From assembly GCA_019828545.1 (NCBI GenBank), contig JACVRA010000072.1, positions 1 through 64,000 of the forward strand: DNA of 64,000 nucleotides, written 5' to 3'. This DNA is from Paracamarosporium sp. OC-R06-R3 (Eukaryota > Ascomycota > Dothideomycetes > Pleosporales > Didymosphaeriaceae). The notes under the pieces were generated by a model, which saw only the letters and a program-made list of their open reading frames with translations, did no database searches and was not told where the DNA came from. A program made the translations under genes and the position numbers. Positions within the stretch are counted from its first letter, which is position 1. Each line of letters opens with the position of its first letter. Below, in pieces: positions 23,109 to 34,766 of the stretch.

Positions 23109-24074
23109 TGGCATGGTGCACACTGCAGGGATGGATACTCGCAGGTTTCAGAGGCGTGAGGGTGGTTTACAAAAAGAAGCTTTTGAGATGCTGCGGCCAA
23201 GCTGAAGGCAAAACAGATTGGAAGTATTGCAGCTTAGTGTTTAATACCTAGTCGCTTTGTGTATCCGCTTCGGCAATTGAGTCTTTCAAGTCTGCTTTAG
23301 CCCCCAGCTTTGAGATTGCGTGCAGGTGAAGATAGGTAGAGCTAAGGAAAATTAAAACTTCGACCCGGCACTATGCTTCTTATATCAGGTGGTCTAATTT
23401 TGATCATGCCGGCATTGCAAGGAGGTTGGCCTTCACATGCGGCTGTCCCCTGCACTGCTTTCCGTCTTACAGATGTTCCTATCACGCGTGCACGAACGAA
23501 TCATGCTGAAAGTGCATGAGCCCTTTCGGTCCCCAGATTAAAGTAACGCTCGTGATTAAACAGTGACGAAAAAGACAGTCGCTGATTCGATCGGCTTGTA
23601 CAAATAACTGCATTCTCAACTTGCCACCTTGTCGCGTTCCCTCACTGTTCTTCCTGCGTTGGAATGGGCCCCAGATGCAGGTCCCCACTTGACATCAAGA
23701 ACGCGACCTCAGATGTATATATTCTGCGCAGCCGTGATAACCATCACTCTCAACAAGTAGCTCAGCATATGTAATAAGCTCAGCAACAAGCTCAACAAAG
23801 GCGACACCCGCACCCTTGCATCCCATCCCACTTAGGCCGCTAAGCGAGGGCAGCACCAACGAGCCTCGGAACCTCAACATCGTGAAAAAGTTGACGCCCC
23901 GCCAAAAGCCGCCGCCCACGCCCACCCTTCACCGCCTTCTCACGTGCGGCTTCCTCCCCCGGGCCACCACAATCCAGCTTCGTCCCGACTTCCGCACACC
24001 TCTGCACCTCCTCGAATGCTAGCAACGACCGCATAGACCCGCCCGCGGCTGCACCCACCACAAGACCTCTCGCC
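23109..24074. other. Intergenic, promoter of acyltransferase gene
   Basis: No supported gene. GC content rises towards 24075, which probably marks the leader of the next gene. Confidence 0.45.
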
Positions 24075-25159
24075 ATGAGCTGGCTCCTCTACACCATGGC
24101 CAGCCCGCCGCTCCTCATCGTCTTTCTCCGCGCGCTGTCCCTCGTACTTCCCGGAAAGCTGGCGCAGCTTACCTCGTTCGTGGCCTTCTTCATCACAAGC
24201 ATGATCATGATGAGCATCTGCGCCATGTACGGTGTTTTCGCGAGCATATTCTTGAGGACTGTGGGATACGGAGGCTTGAGCCAGTGGACGGTTGCAAGGG
24301 CATTCAAGTGGACTATGTGGTTGACTACGGGTGTTACCTTTAGCGTCACGAATAGTGGTGGGGAAGAGGCACTGTTGACGAGGCCTGCTGTCTTGGTGGG
24401 CAACCACCAGACGTGAGTACACCCTTCTATGGATAGTCATGGAGCTGGTGCATGTGAAAGCATGCAGTATGCGCACAATCCTGTCATGCACGAGCACGTC
24501 CGGCAAGATGCAACGACGCAAGCTAACAAACTACAGCGAAATGGACGTTCTCATGCTCGGCTGCACGTTCCCCAAGTACACCTCGGTGACAGCAAAGAAG
24601 TCACTCAAATGGGCACCTTTCCTCGGATGGTTCAGTGCGTCTATCCATTCTTCTCTTCGCCTCATCCCTACCTAACAACGCTTCAGTGGCTCTGTCTAAA
24701 ACTGTCTTCATTGACCGCGCAAACCGCACCACGGCTCGCGCAGCCTTCGACTCCGCTGCCCAAACCATGCGCTCCGAACGGCAAAACGTCTTCATCTTCC
24801 CGGAAGGAACCCGCTCCTACGCTGAACAACCCGAGCTCCTCCCCTTCAAGAAGGGTGCCTTCCACCTCGCCATCCAAGCCGAAGTTCCCATCGTACCCAT
24901 CGTCGTCGCAAACTACAGCCACGTACTCAACGTCAAGAAGCGGCATTTCCAGCCGGGCGTCATAGATGTCAGTGTCCTGCCACCTATCAGCACGAAGGGT
25001 ATGACGGCCGAGAATGTAGATGCTTTGATGAAGAAGACGAGGGATGCGATGCTCGAGGAGCTGATACGGTTGAGCCATGTGACTGGGGAGGGGAACGGAG
25101 TTCCGCTGCCTAGGACATCTGCACGAGAGGAGAAGAGCGAGCTCAGGAAGCGCGGATAG
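24075..25159 (+). CDS. SLC1: 1-acyl-sn-glycerol-3-phosphate acyltransferase
   Basis: Exons 24075-24412, 24537-24634 and 24687-25159 encode 302 aa. Two N-terminal membrane segments (about residues 8-60) precede the PlsC acyltransferase domain. The HX4D box NHQTEMD (His111, Asp116) is restored across the first intron, and FPEGTR lies at 183-188. Other family segments are FPKYTSVTAKKSLKWAPFLG, FIDRANR and VPIVPIVVANYS. The enzyme acylates lysophosphatidic acid at sn-2 to give phosphatidic acid, in the ER membrane or lipid droplets, as in yeast Slc1. Length and layout are those of fungal orthologues. The introns fall around the active-site box. Confidence 0.93.
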
Positions 25160-25775
25160 AGGCGTGTGCATCGCGGCATGAGCATGAGTATCGTCTGGCG
25201 TACGAGGCGTTTGAGCATATATCCACGCGGCGGTCAGGACAGCATTGATTTGGCATTGGTGGTCCTACGGGCTCCACCCGCATTCTCAATTGAGACATGG
25301 CATCCACGATGGGCCGTTCTGTATCCAAGCTATCAGAAAGCATCAGTATCAAATACCTTCCTAGCGACCCTATGATACCAAAAGACTCATTCACGACGGC
25401 GGCCTTACTCCCCGACTTCGCCCCGCTCTTTATAGCGATTTCACCACACGCGTCTAGATACTATCTGTCCACACAGCACACGAGTCTAGACATCATTCAT
25501 CCACGCATCACATGCATAATGTCCGAACCCTTCGGTATACCCAAATAGTGAGGGGTACGCGGGGCTGCGCTGCGCTGCGCTGCGGGGTGCTTAAGCTCGG
25601 TACAACACATCCCATATGCTAGCGCACCATGACAATGCAGGGAAAGCTCGCTATGGATCGTCTCTACTTATCTAAACGCGTGTAATGTGTAGCATATATA
25701 TATACTCATCACTTGCATAGAGAGCACCGCCCGAATAAATCTACGTCTTAATTGAATATCTTCGTATCAGTTACG
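25160..25775. other. Intergenic
   Basis: No gene supported. It contains the pentanucleotide repeat at 25564 and an AT-rich patch (tatatatata, about 25695) before the SDR gene. Confidence 0.5.
25564..25583. repeat. Short tandem repeat (GCTGC)4
   Basis: Four perfect copies of GCTGC in the 3' flank of the acyltransferase gene. Confidence 0.85.
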
Positions 25776-26874
25776 ATGGCAGCGCGCAAACCAGGATTCC
25801 AAGACGTGACGTCTCGCTCAACGCCTTTTTCTGTAGAGGGGAAAAGGGCGATTGTTACGGGTGCAGGATCGGGTATGCTTCTCAGTTACAGAGAGTTAGT
25901 CTCGTGGTAAACTATGTGCTGATTACTGCGTAGGTATAAACTACTCCTTCGCTGCTCTTCTGCTTTCTAGAGGGTGCAGTGTCCTCATTGCGGATCTAGC
26001 CCTCCGGCCAGAAGCCCAGAAGTTACTCGAGGAGTACAAGACATCCCCGAAAGCTGTCTTTCTGAAGACGGATGTAACGGATTGGTCGCAGCTGGAACGC
26101 ATGTTCGAGGTTGCGAATCAGGAGTTTGGGGGCGTGGATATTGTTTGTCCTGGGGCGGGGATCTGTAAGTTCGCCTACAACACATACACCACGAGGGAGA
26201 AAGGCGCAAAGCGCTGATGCACAAAAGACGACCCCCACTGGACAAACTTCTGGCACCCGCCCGGGAGCAGCAAGAGCAGGGATGCAGTGCACGGCGGGCG
26301 ATACGCAACCCTAGACATCAACATCGCACATCCGATCCGCACGACGCAGCTTGCTATATCGGAATTTCTGAACCCAAGACACGGCGAGAAAGTCAGTGCG
26401 AGGAATCCCAAGAGGGTGGTCATCATCAGCAGCATCGCTGGGCAGACGTCGAATCTGAATACGCCGCTGTACGTGGCGGCTAAGCACGCAATGAACGGCT
26501 TCATCCGCTCGCTCGGCACCCTCGATGCACACCTGGGGGTCCGCGTCAACGGCGTAGCGCCGGGCGTCATCAAGACGCCTCTGTGGACAGAGCATCCCGA
26601 GAAGCTTACGTTCCTAGACGAACAGCAGGACGAGTGGGCGACCGCAGAAGAGGTCGCAGAAGCGATGGTGAGGTGTCTTGAAGAGGAGGGGCTGGGCGGT
26701 GGGACGGTGCTGGAGGTGGGGGCGGGACAGACGAGGAGGGTGGAGCAGTTCAACGATCCGGGGCCGAAGGGGAGGGGCCATACTGTTACCAATATTGAGA
26801 AGAGCTATGAGGAGGTGTTTGGGTGGTTGGGGGCGGAGGGTTGGGGGAGGAGAGCGCACAAGGCGAAGCTATGA
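25776..26874 (+). CDS. Short-chain dehydrogenase/reductase
   Basis: Exons 25776-25872, 25934-26164 and 26228-26874 encode 324 aa. The Rossmann cofactor motif TGAGSGI (residues 28-34) is completed across the first intron. VLIADLALRP then places an Asp after beta-2, which favours NAD over NADP. DVTDWSQ, CPGAGIY and the catalytic elements VVIISSIAGQ with YVAAKHAMNGF (Ser, Tyr, Lys) follow, then VRVNGVAPGVIKTPLW. This is a classical SDR, closest in feel to fungal 15-hydroxyprostaglandin-dehydrogenase-like proteins. The extra C-terminal 50 residues (GAGQTRRVEQFNDPGPKG) are typical of that fungal subgroup. Substrate unknown, cytosolic. Confidence 0.9.
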
Positions 26875-27742
26875 ATAGGTGGGGTGCGTATAGCAAGTTT
26901 CGCCCCGACTCGAACGAGTCAAATAGTGAAGACTAGCAGAGCTATTCATCCTGTTAGCATGTCTAAAAAGCCGCCGGCATTCCAGACGCTTGTGCTCTGG
27001 ACCGAACTTCACGGTATGTTCGGGGTACAGGCGTCCGAGAACGCCCAGATTGGATTGTATTGGTCAGACGTATGTGTTGCTGCGAACGAGTCGCGCGCGG
27101 AGTTCTGCAGTCCCATTGGCGGAAGAAGCAAGCACGTTGGCGCCGACGACGTCTGTTTGGGGAGAGAATGGGGTGGACATGAGTAGAATTGTTGAACTAG
27201 GCGCGGATAGGCTACCTGAGGCTGAATGGCGGCCTGTGGACCTCTGAGTTGCCGGCCGGCGGAGACGCGGCGTTTGAGATTGTGTAGGCTTGGCGGGTCT
27301 GACCTGACCTTCAGAGATTTACACAGCATCCCTCACTTGGTGACTTGGACGAGGGCAGAGTGAAGAGAAGAACGGCTCTAGATCTTCATTACCGTCGGAT
27401 TGGTAACGGCGGAGCTCGTCAAAGCTGCATTACGGCGCGGTTCACGGAATGCCGTCAGAAACACCAAGCCCAGGGTGCTGCTTAGTACTGGCGTTGTAAG
27501 GCGCTGATTGATGCGACGCCTTCCAGCGGGCCTATGGCCATTCTCCTGCTTTTCCGGCCGCGTCGGTATCGGCGCATAGGCGGCGTCGCCACTGTGACGA
27601 TGAGGCGGGGCGCTTTTTTACAGCGGGGCAGCGGCCAAAACAACGCAACTCCCTCGTCTTTCCCAACAATACCGCCCTGCTTTCCCTCTTCACTAAACAC
27701 CCTCGAACCTACACGGAACTGGATTGTTAAAATTCACACATC
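26875..27742. other. Intergenic, promoter of transaldolase gene
   Basis: No gene supported; short overlapping frames lack family resemblance. The right end is a C-rich leader ahead of the ATG at 27743. Confidence 0.5.
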
Positions 27743-28826
27743 ATGTCTTCCAGCCTCGATCAATTGAAGGCCACCGGCACCACCGTCGTCTGCGACTCCG
27801 GCGACTTTGCGACCATCGACAAGTACAAGCCCCAGGACGCGACCACCAACCCCTCGCTCATCCTCGCCGCCTCCAAGAAGCCCGAGTACGCGAAGCTGAT
27901 CGATGCCGCCGTCGAGTACGGCAAGAAGCACGGCAAGTCCATTGACGAGCAGGTCGATGCCACGCTCGACAACCTGCTGGTGCAGTTCGGAAGTGAGATC
28001 CTCAAGATCATTCCCGGCAAGGTCTCCACCGAGGTGGACGCGCGCTTTTCCTTCTCCACCGAGCAGTCGGTGAACAAGGCCCTGCGCATCATCGACGTAA
28101 GTTTCTCCTGCCCTTTCACCACCTCTCGGGTATCGCGGATGCTAATTTAAGCAGCTCTACAAGGAGATCGGCATTGAGAAGGACCGCATCCTCATCAAGA
28201 TCGCGTCGACATGGGAGGGCATCAAGGCTGCCGAGATCCTCCAGTCCAAGCACGGAATCAACACCAACCTGACTCTTATGTTCTCCCTCGTCCAGGCCAT
28301 TGCTGCCGCTGAGGCCGGTGCCTACCTCATCTCTCCCTTCGTCGGTCGCATCCTCGACTGGTACAAGGCCGCGACTAAGAAGGAGTACTCCGCACAGGAG
28401 GACCCCGGTGTCAAGTCCGTCGGCACCATCTTCAACTACTACAAGAAGTATGGCTACAACACCATCGTCATGGGTGCCTCTTTCAGGAACATTGGCGAGA
28501 TCACCGAGCTCGCTGGCTGCGACTACCTGACCATTGCTGTGAGTCTTCCCTGAAACGAAATACTAGAGAATTAGTGCTAATCTGAGTAGCCCAACCTGCT
28601 CGAGCAGCTGTACAACTCCAAGGACGATGTGCCCAAGAAGCTCGATGCTTCCAACGCAAACTCGCTCGACCTTGAGAAGCGGACGTACATCAACAACGAG
28701 GCCGACTTCCGCTTCGACTTCAACGAGGAGCAGATGGCTGTTGAGAAGCTCCGCGAGGGTATCTCCAAGTTCGCTGCTGATGCCGACACGCTCAAGGACA
28801 TCCTGCGAAAGAAGATTGAGGGTTAG
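27743..28826 (+). CDS. TAL1: Transaldolase
   Basis: Exons 27743-28096, 28155-28538 and 28590-28826 encode 324 aa, the usual length. [20 protein letters not shown] (substrate-loop signature), [21 protein letters not shown] with Schiff-base Lys133, [18 protein letters not shown] and [13 protein letters not shown] are all family signatures. The enzyme moves dihydroxyacetone units between sedoheptulose-7-phosphate and glyceraldehyde-3-phosphate in the cytosolic non-oxidative pentose phosphate pathway. Codon choice is strongly C-ending, as expected for a highly expressed fungal gene. All three exons join in phase 0. Confidence 0.97.
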
Positions 28827-29395
28827 AAGAAAAGAGGATGATATCAGTCGTTTCTTTGATAGTGTAATGAGATACATCAAGAAATTGGCACTCTGTAGTT
28901 ACGAAAATAGCAAATGATTCATGTCGAGAATGAACATCATGTACATCCTGAGATTTGTTGGAGCATGGCGTCGATCCAATTCAGGAATACATTGCGCGCG
29001 ACCAATGTATACTGTCGTTCATCGTACCAGGATATTTAATTTGCAGGTTGATACATGCAAAGCTGTACACCTTTTCGACATGAACTTCTGCACAAGTTGC
29101 TTTGTAATGTACATGCTGGCCCATTTGCAAGAGTGGGTGCAGTGCAACAATTGGCTAGCTGCTTCCGGTGGGTGAGGGGCAGCAGCATCTGAGGATTTAT
29201 CAGTTGGCGGGGCGGGACTCGGAGCTAAAGCCGGACTTGTTGCAGCTTCAGTTGCGTCACGTAATTGCCCCGCCTGAGGAGAAGCCGAAGCTTACAGCAC
29301 AACTCACCGTCTTCCCCCCAACTTATCTGCATCCAAACTTCCAACCTCACAAAGCAACAAACATCAAATCCATCTAATCCTTACATAACGTCACA
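28827..29395. other. Intergenic
   Basis: 3' flank of transaldolase and promoter of the superoxide dismutase gene. No gene supported. Confidence 0.5.
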
Positions 29396-30350
29396 ATGGT
29401 CAAAGCCGGTACGTCTAGTTCCCTTAGGGTCTTACTGCTTGGGGAGAAGCTGCCGACGCGGGGCACCCGTCCGAGCTGTCCGAGCGAGATTGAGCGCATT
29501 TTGGATGCCGTTGCACCACTCACACGTTCGTCGGACGATTGATACAGCTCAATTGGGCTAGAGAGGAGCTGTGAGGACCATGCTGGAGGACGGGTGTTCC
29601 TGATCTCCATGCAAGCCTCGAAGCCGCTCACCAATCACTGCTTCGCCTATGGGAGACCTTGATGGCCAGCACGACCCGCTGTAGTGGCCAACGGTACCCT
29701 GAGGCTCCCACAATAAGGAAGACGGTTCTGTAAGATTGAGATCGGGGCTGACAAGTATGCATAGTCGCTGTCCTCCGTGGTGACTCCAACGTCAAGGGTA
29801 CCGTTACCTTCGAGCAGGAGAACGAGAGCTCCCCCACCACCGTCTCATGGAACATCTCCGGTCACGATGCCAATGCTGAGCGTGGCATGCACGTCCACGC
29901 CTTCGGCGACAACACCAACGGCTGCACTTCTGCCGGCCCCCATTGTAAGCGCTCCCGATGCACTCCTAAGCTGGAAGCTCGGTTAGAGGCTGGGGCTACC
30001 GTGTAATGGATACTGACAGCAGGCAGTCAACCCCCACGGCAAGGAGCACGGCGCCCCCTCCGACGAGAACCGCCACGTCGGTGACCTTGGCAACTTCAAG
30101 ACCGACGGCCAGGGTAACGCACAGGGCTCCGTCACCGACAAGCTGATCAAGCTCATCGGCCAGGACAGCGTCATTGGAGTACGTCTAACCTCATTCGCTT
30201 CTAAAACACCACATTTTAACATCAACACAGCGCACCATCGTCGTCCACTCTGGCACCGACGACCTCGGCAAGACCGACCACCCCGAGTCCAAGAAGACCG
30301 GTAACGCCGGCACCCGCCCTGCCTGCGGTGTCATTGGTATCTCCTCCTAG
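29396..30350 (+). CDS. SOD1: Cu/Zn superoxide dismutase
   Basis: Exons 29396-29408, 29765-29944, 30027-30178 and 30231-30350 encode 154 aa, the standard cytosolic length. [20 protein letters not shown] opens the barrel. [14 protein letters not shown] gives copper ligands and the disulphide Cys. [20 protein letters not shown] holds the bridging His and zinc ligands, and [14 protein letters not shown] ends the protein. It removes superoxide in cytosol and intermembrane space. The first exon is only 13 nt and is followed by a 356-nt intron, by far the longest in the window. The start is fixed by the conserved MVKAV. Confidence 0.97.
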
Positions 30351-31160
30351 ATGTGTCGGCAGACATATAAAGCCGCTTAGTCTGAACGTATGGCCGTACT
30401 AGGACGTGGCTATCATCTGGCTTAGGCCACTGCTTATCCAGCAGTCTGGATATAATGAGAATGAAGAATGACGTGCGTGGACGTGCATCTGCTTGATAGG
30501 CTTGCTAGCTTTGCGAATAGATAAAAGTACCTCGCTGTTACTGTGGCTGTTTGGTGGTGTTGTGAGTGCGCTGTTGAGCTGTTTGTGGCGGACTTGAATT
30601 ATGAATTGTTGTACGCCCGCTACCTCACTATAAGTAAGGAGGAACTAGTTGCGGATTAAATCCCCAGGTCCCCCAGATGATGTGCCCTTCACTTCAGCGC
30701 ATACCGCCTTCAAACTGACCCTCACCTCTACTTCTCTTCCTCTTAGCTCACCCATCTCCCACCGTGAATCGACCGCATCATCTCAACCACTCAACTAACA
30801 ATACCCTCACCATCTATACCAATAACCAATGAACACCACCCACCCTCGCATCCCTTCTCCTCCAAAGCTCTTCCCTATATCTAGATCTCCTACGTATCAA
30901 CCACCTACAACACCCTACCTCCCTACACACCTCCTCACCCCTAGATCCACTCATACACACACACCCTCACCGCACCCTCAACCTCGAAGATCTACACCAC
31001 ACACACATCTCTCCCTCATTAATGCCCTAGCATCTAACTACCTGAATCTAACCAGGTCGCCGCGAGAAGTGGGAAACGCGTCGGTGAAAAACACTGCGTG
31101 TGGTCGTGTCACCGTACGCTGGCGAATGGAAAGTAGTATGGTGTGATTCTTCGGATGTAT

Positions 31161-31278
31161 GGGGAATGAATGGAGGTGGTGGGGTCTTGGGGAGAAGGGT
31201 TGAGAAGGAGGGTTGAGGAGGGTTGAGAAGGGAAGGGAGGGAGAGAGGGAAGGCAGGGCCGAGGGACTAAGGGGTTGG
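31161..31278 (+). repeat. G-rich purine tract with GGGTTGAG units
   Basis: Three spaced copies of a GGGTTGAG unit (about 31197-31227) are followed by many GGG runs (GAAGGGAAGGGAGGG). The run spacing would allow G-quadruplex formation. Confidence 0.7.
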
Positions 31279-31587
31279 ACGATATAATTGAATTATATCC
31301 GTGTGCTCGCGTACGGAGTAAGTGCTGCGTGTGTGCGTGCTGGGTTTTGCTACCTTATTATGTTAGTGTGTATCACAGGTTTTGGTCTGGATATTGGTGG
31401 TATAAGGTTGTTATTGTTATTGGGGGTATATGGAGCTGATGAGATGATGATTGGGATTTTGATTTTGGGTGTGTATGTGTGCGATGGGCGGGCTTGGATG
31501 TGTATGGGAGAGTGATCGGTGTAACTACATATTGAGCACGTACGGAGAGCTTTAGGGCTATGATGTGCACATGCACGCATACTTACA

Positions 31588-31624
<37 letters not shown>
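31588..31624. repeat. Compound microsatellite (TC)n(AT)n
   Basis: About ten TC units pass directly into about eight AT units. Confidence 0.95.
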
Positions 31625-32368
31625 CTCTCCTTTCAACGAATTTCCATTACTCTTCCCTTCTCCTGTTTCTGTCAACAAGAAATGCATGAACCTATCCGAT
31701 TTTTTTCTTTTTTTCTTTGAACAAAAGAAATATGTGAGTAGTGTCTGTATTCTAGATGATAGGATCGAAGCAGATACTTTCCAGCACTACGTGAATGGCA
31801 TACTTGAAGCTCAATCACGCCTTGATTAAGGGTTGGGAGATTGGGTAGGGTGTAGGTGTGGTGTGGTGTGTTTAGTGGGAAGGATGCACGAAGAAGGAGT
31901 AGGTGCGGATGAGAAGGAAATGTGGATGTGAATAGCGTTATCCTCTATAGAATGACGGTACTAAGAAAGTAGTTGGTGTGGTGTGATGTGGTGGAACTTT
32001 CACGATGTTATCTGTCGTGTGAGTGGTTTACAGAGAAATGCCATGGTGGTGCGGATGGCGCCGTGCCAGGAGTCGTATGTATTTGATTTGTGCACTGCTT
32101 GTTGTCTAGGGTGCTAGTGTTTAGGAGAGTGATAGTATGGAGTTGATGTCTATGGTATTTTATGGATTTAATGTTTAAGATTCGCGACGCCAGACCCTGC
32201 CTCTCGGGCGGTCCCAAGCCTGAGATAGTCATATGAGAGCACCCGTGGCTGATAGCCAGATACCCGGCATTTCTATAGAGACTAAGTCTGAAGTCAGTGA
32301 CTCCACGTCCTCTCAACGCGGAACTCTGTACGCATTGAAGACTTCTACAACAAGCTGCCGTTCCGCCT

Positions 32369-33591
32369 CTACTCGTAGCCGTACGCCTTGTCAGACGCAC
32401 GCCTCGCGGCGATCTTATAGAACAAGCTACCATCGTATATCCCCCTGATATCCTCCTTCATCATCCGTCCGTCATCCGGCCACAACATCAAATACGTCGC
32501 CAGCCGCTTGAAGAACGCACCGCCTCACCCTATAGGATCCACAATACACCGCTATCCCTTCATCATAAGACTCACGTCCCATATCGTCACGTAATCCCGC
32601 CCATCAGCATACTCCTCAAAGATTTCTTCGAACTTCTGCGGCACAAAGCGGCCTTCGTGGTCATATGTGCCGCTGTCAGAGCCGTGCTTGTCCTTGTGAA
32701 TGTTTGTGACGTAGACGCGGAAGAAAGGGTCCGGGAGCTAGGTGGGAAAGGTGGGGTAGGAGAAGTTTGTGTGGATGACGAAAACGGCGACGAGAGAGAG
32801 GACGATGCCGAGGCCGAGCTTGTGGAAGCCGCTGAAGATATCCTGCGGCTAGATGATGCCGTCGTGGTCCGAGTCGAAGAAGTCGTAGTGTTGCTGGAGT
32901 ACTGTCTGGTGCGAGTGGTTGTGCGCCCAGTCTTTGTGCGTTGTGCCATGGGGCTTTTCTTCTGTGGCGGCGATGTTTGCCCGGGCGGTGCCTGGGATGG
33001 TTAGAGGGGCGAACTGAAGGGGTCATGGCTTTACTGACTAGCATTGTGCAGTTTGCTGTCGGGTTTGGTGAGGAAGGGCTTTCGCTTCATGGTGATGGGG
33101 ACTGGCCGGATAGAGCGCACGATTGGATCTTCTTTCGACCTGCTTTCCCTCGGCTTGTTCTCTACCCACGTGCTTGACTCGTTGGCCTTGCCGTTCGAGT
33201 GGTGGTGGTGATGGCAGTGGTGGTGCGAGTCATTGTTGGCATTGGTAGGGAGGCTAGTCGAAGACTTGGTCTCGTCCAAACCATCGTTAGCAGGGATGCC
33301 ATTGGAAAGCTTCGAACTGGCTTTAGTAGGACGATCATCGGAAACCCTGTTAAGCTGGTCGGTCTCTTGGTGGTTACATTATTCGCCGTGCTGTTTCCGG
33401 TCGTCGATTCGGCAGTCTTTAGTCTGGTCCGAGAGTCTGTGCAGCCGATCGGTCTGCAGCCGATTCATCTGGCCGCGTTCGGGATGCCGAACGTCTCGCT
33501 CTGGTTGATTTGAGGGCTGATCTAGGCGGTAGTTCGGTAAGACTACGTCAGCAAATTCAGAGTAGGAGGCTAGGAGATAGGCAGAGGACAT
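32369..33591 (-). pseudogene. Caleosin (peroxygenase) pseudogene with five stops
   Basis: The frame runs 33591 to about 33033, a probable intron, then about 32998-32369. It reads as a full-length fungal caleosin, with His-rich N-terminus, KRKPFLTKPDSKLHNA, TARANIAATEEKPHG, the EF-hand QQHYDFFDSDHDGII, FSGFHKLGLGIVLSLVAVFV, LPDPFFRVYVTNIHKDKHGS, YDHEGRFVPQKFEEIFEEYA and FFKRLATYLMLWPDDGRMMK. Stops interrupt it at 33379-33381 (TAA), 32849-32851, 32738-32740, 32552-32554 (all TAG) and 32525-32527 (TGA). There is no frameshift in the 32998-32369 exon. Where I know the family consensus, the stops replace Trp or Gln. Caleosins bind calcium and haem on lipid droplets and make oxylipins; this copy cannot be made intact. 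Confidence 0.85.
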
Positions 33592-34766
33592 GGAAAATGA
33601 GGACGGATGAGACCTAGGGGGTGTAAAGGCGTGATAATGGCAGGCAGGGTCGTGACTACCACGCAGGGCTTTTTGTGCTGCAAATGTCTACCGCAGTCAT
33701 GACGTCAAAGTTACAATGAAACAGCCCATATTATCGCAGACTCTGAGTAGATGCACCACGTATCTTGTATTGCAAGGGGAGCGTATAGTTGGTGGCCTGC
33801 CATCACATGCTAATATTGTTGAGAATGCGGATATTTTGGCAACGGTGGTGGTCAGGGCAGCGTCGTTCTCGCCAATGCGTAGATCCCGTCGCTAATATAC
33901 ATGCCGGTGTCTGAGTGGTTCTCGTGCACGATCGACACGAGGCGTTGAGACAGGCACGTGACATGGCAGTACTAGAGGCGACGTAAATGCCGATCAGGAT
34001 GACCTCGAGGGTAAAACCGTAGCTTGCCACGGTCCCATGACTCCGTCGTCTTGTGCAAAATCGATATAACGCCTGTTCGATGATGATAACCTAGCGCCGT
34101 GTGCCTCAAGGTGAAGGTTCTGGTTGACGTAAGGGAGTGGCAACGCGCGCCGAAGACTCGACGGCGGCATGACGTTGAAATGTCGAGCATCTTCGCCCAT
34201 TCAAGCTGCCGTCCATTATCGCGATGCGCCCTCGCGATGCACAGGGGCACGCAACGGGCGTGGCCTTGTTGAGACATGCCTCGGATGCAGCCTAGCGTGT
34301 GGGGTCCGAAGGAAGCCTTCGTGCACCTCGCCTTCCTGTCTCGTCCGTCTTGATGCGAGGCCTAGCTGCGTCTCCCAGGCGTGTATTTGGCATGGCTGCA
34401 GCTTATATTGCCGCTCCATGTCCGTTGCTCTTCTTTGCTCCCATTGAACGCGCTTCGCATGTCATGGAGGCCAGAGGACTGTCTGCATACCCACGCTTGT
34501 GGGACGGCGGCACAGCCACTCGGCCGCATCAGCCATCTCCCGCACCCCACAAGAAGACACTTTCCATCTCCATTCACCTTCACGCGCCCCCCTCATTCTC
34601 CGCCCCTCTCCTCTCTGCGCGTCTTGCCGAGCATTTTCGCGCGCTTTAGGCATTCAATGCTAGCGTCTCTCTAGCCGCTACGCTCGATGGGTTCCTGTGG
34701 CGCGCCGCTGTCGCCCTCCACATGACATCGAGCTCGCCGTGGGATTAAAGGACCAGGATCCGAGCC
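33592..34766. other. Intergenic, nothing recognised
   Basis: More than 1 kb without a supported gene. It holds the promoter of the gene at 34767, with a C-rich stretch around 34560-34620. Confidence 0.5.

Larger units (their letters stand above)
30351..32368. other. Repeat-rich gene-poor stretch
   Basis: About 2 kb of biased sequence: a C/A-rich low-complexity part (about 30760-31010), a G-rich purine tract (31161-31278), a GT-rich part (31310-31515) and a TC/AT microsatellite (31588-31624). Open frames here (for example 30829-31146) are dominated by simple composition and I do not call them genes. Confidence 0.6.

Noticed and set aside
30829..31146. 105-codon open frame rich in Pro, Thr and His
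   Set aside because: It lies in C/A-rich simple sequence; its composition follows the base bias and no domain or splice logic supports it.
31288..31515. 75-codon hydrophobic open frame
   Set aside because: It comes from GT-rich low-complexity DNA; the antisense frame is equally open, so it is probably chance.
32587..32949. Ser/Thr-rich 120-codon leftward frame
   Set aside because: It is the shifted-frame shadow of the caleosin pseudogene, which explains the region better.
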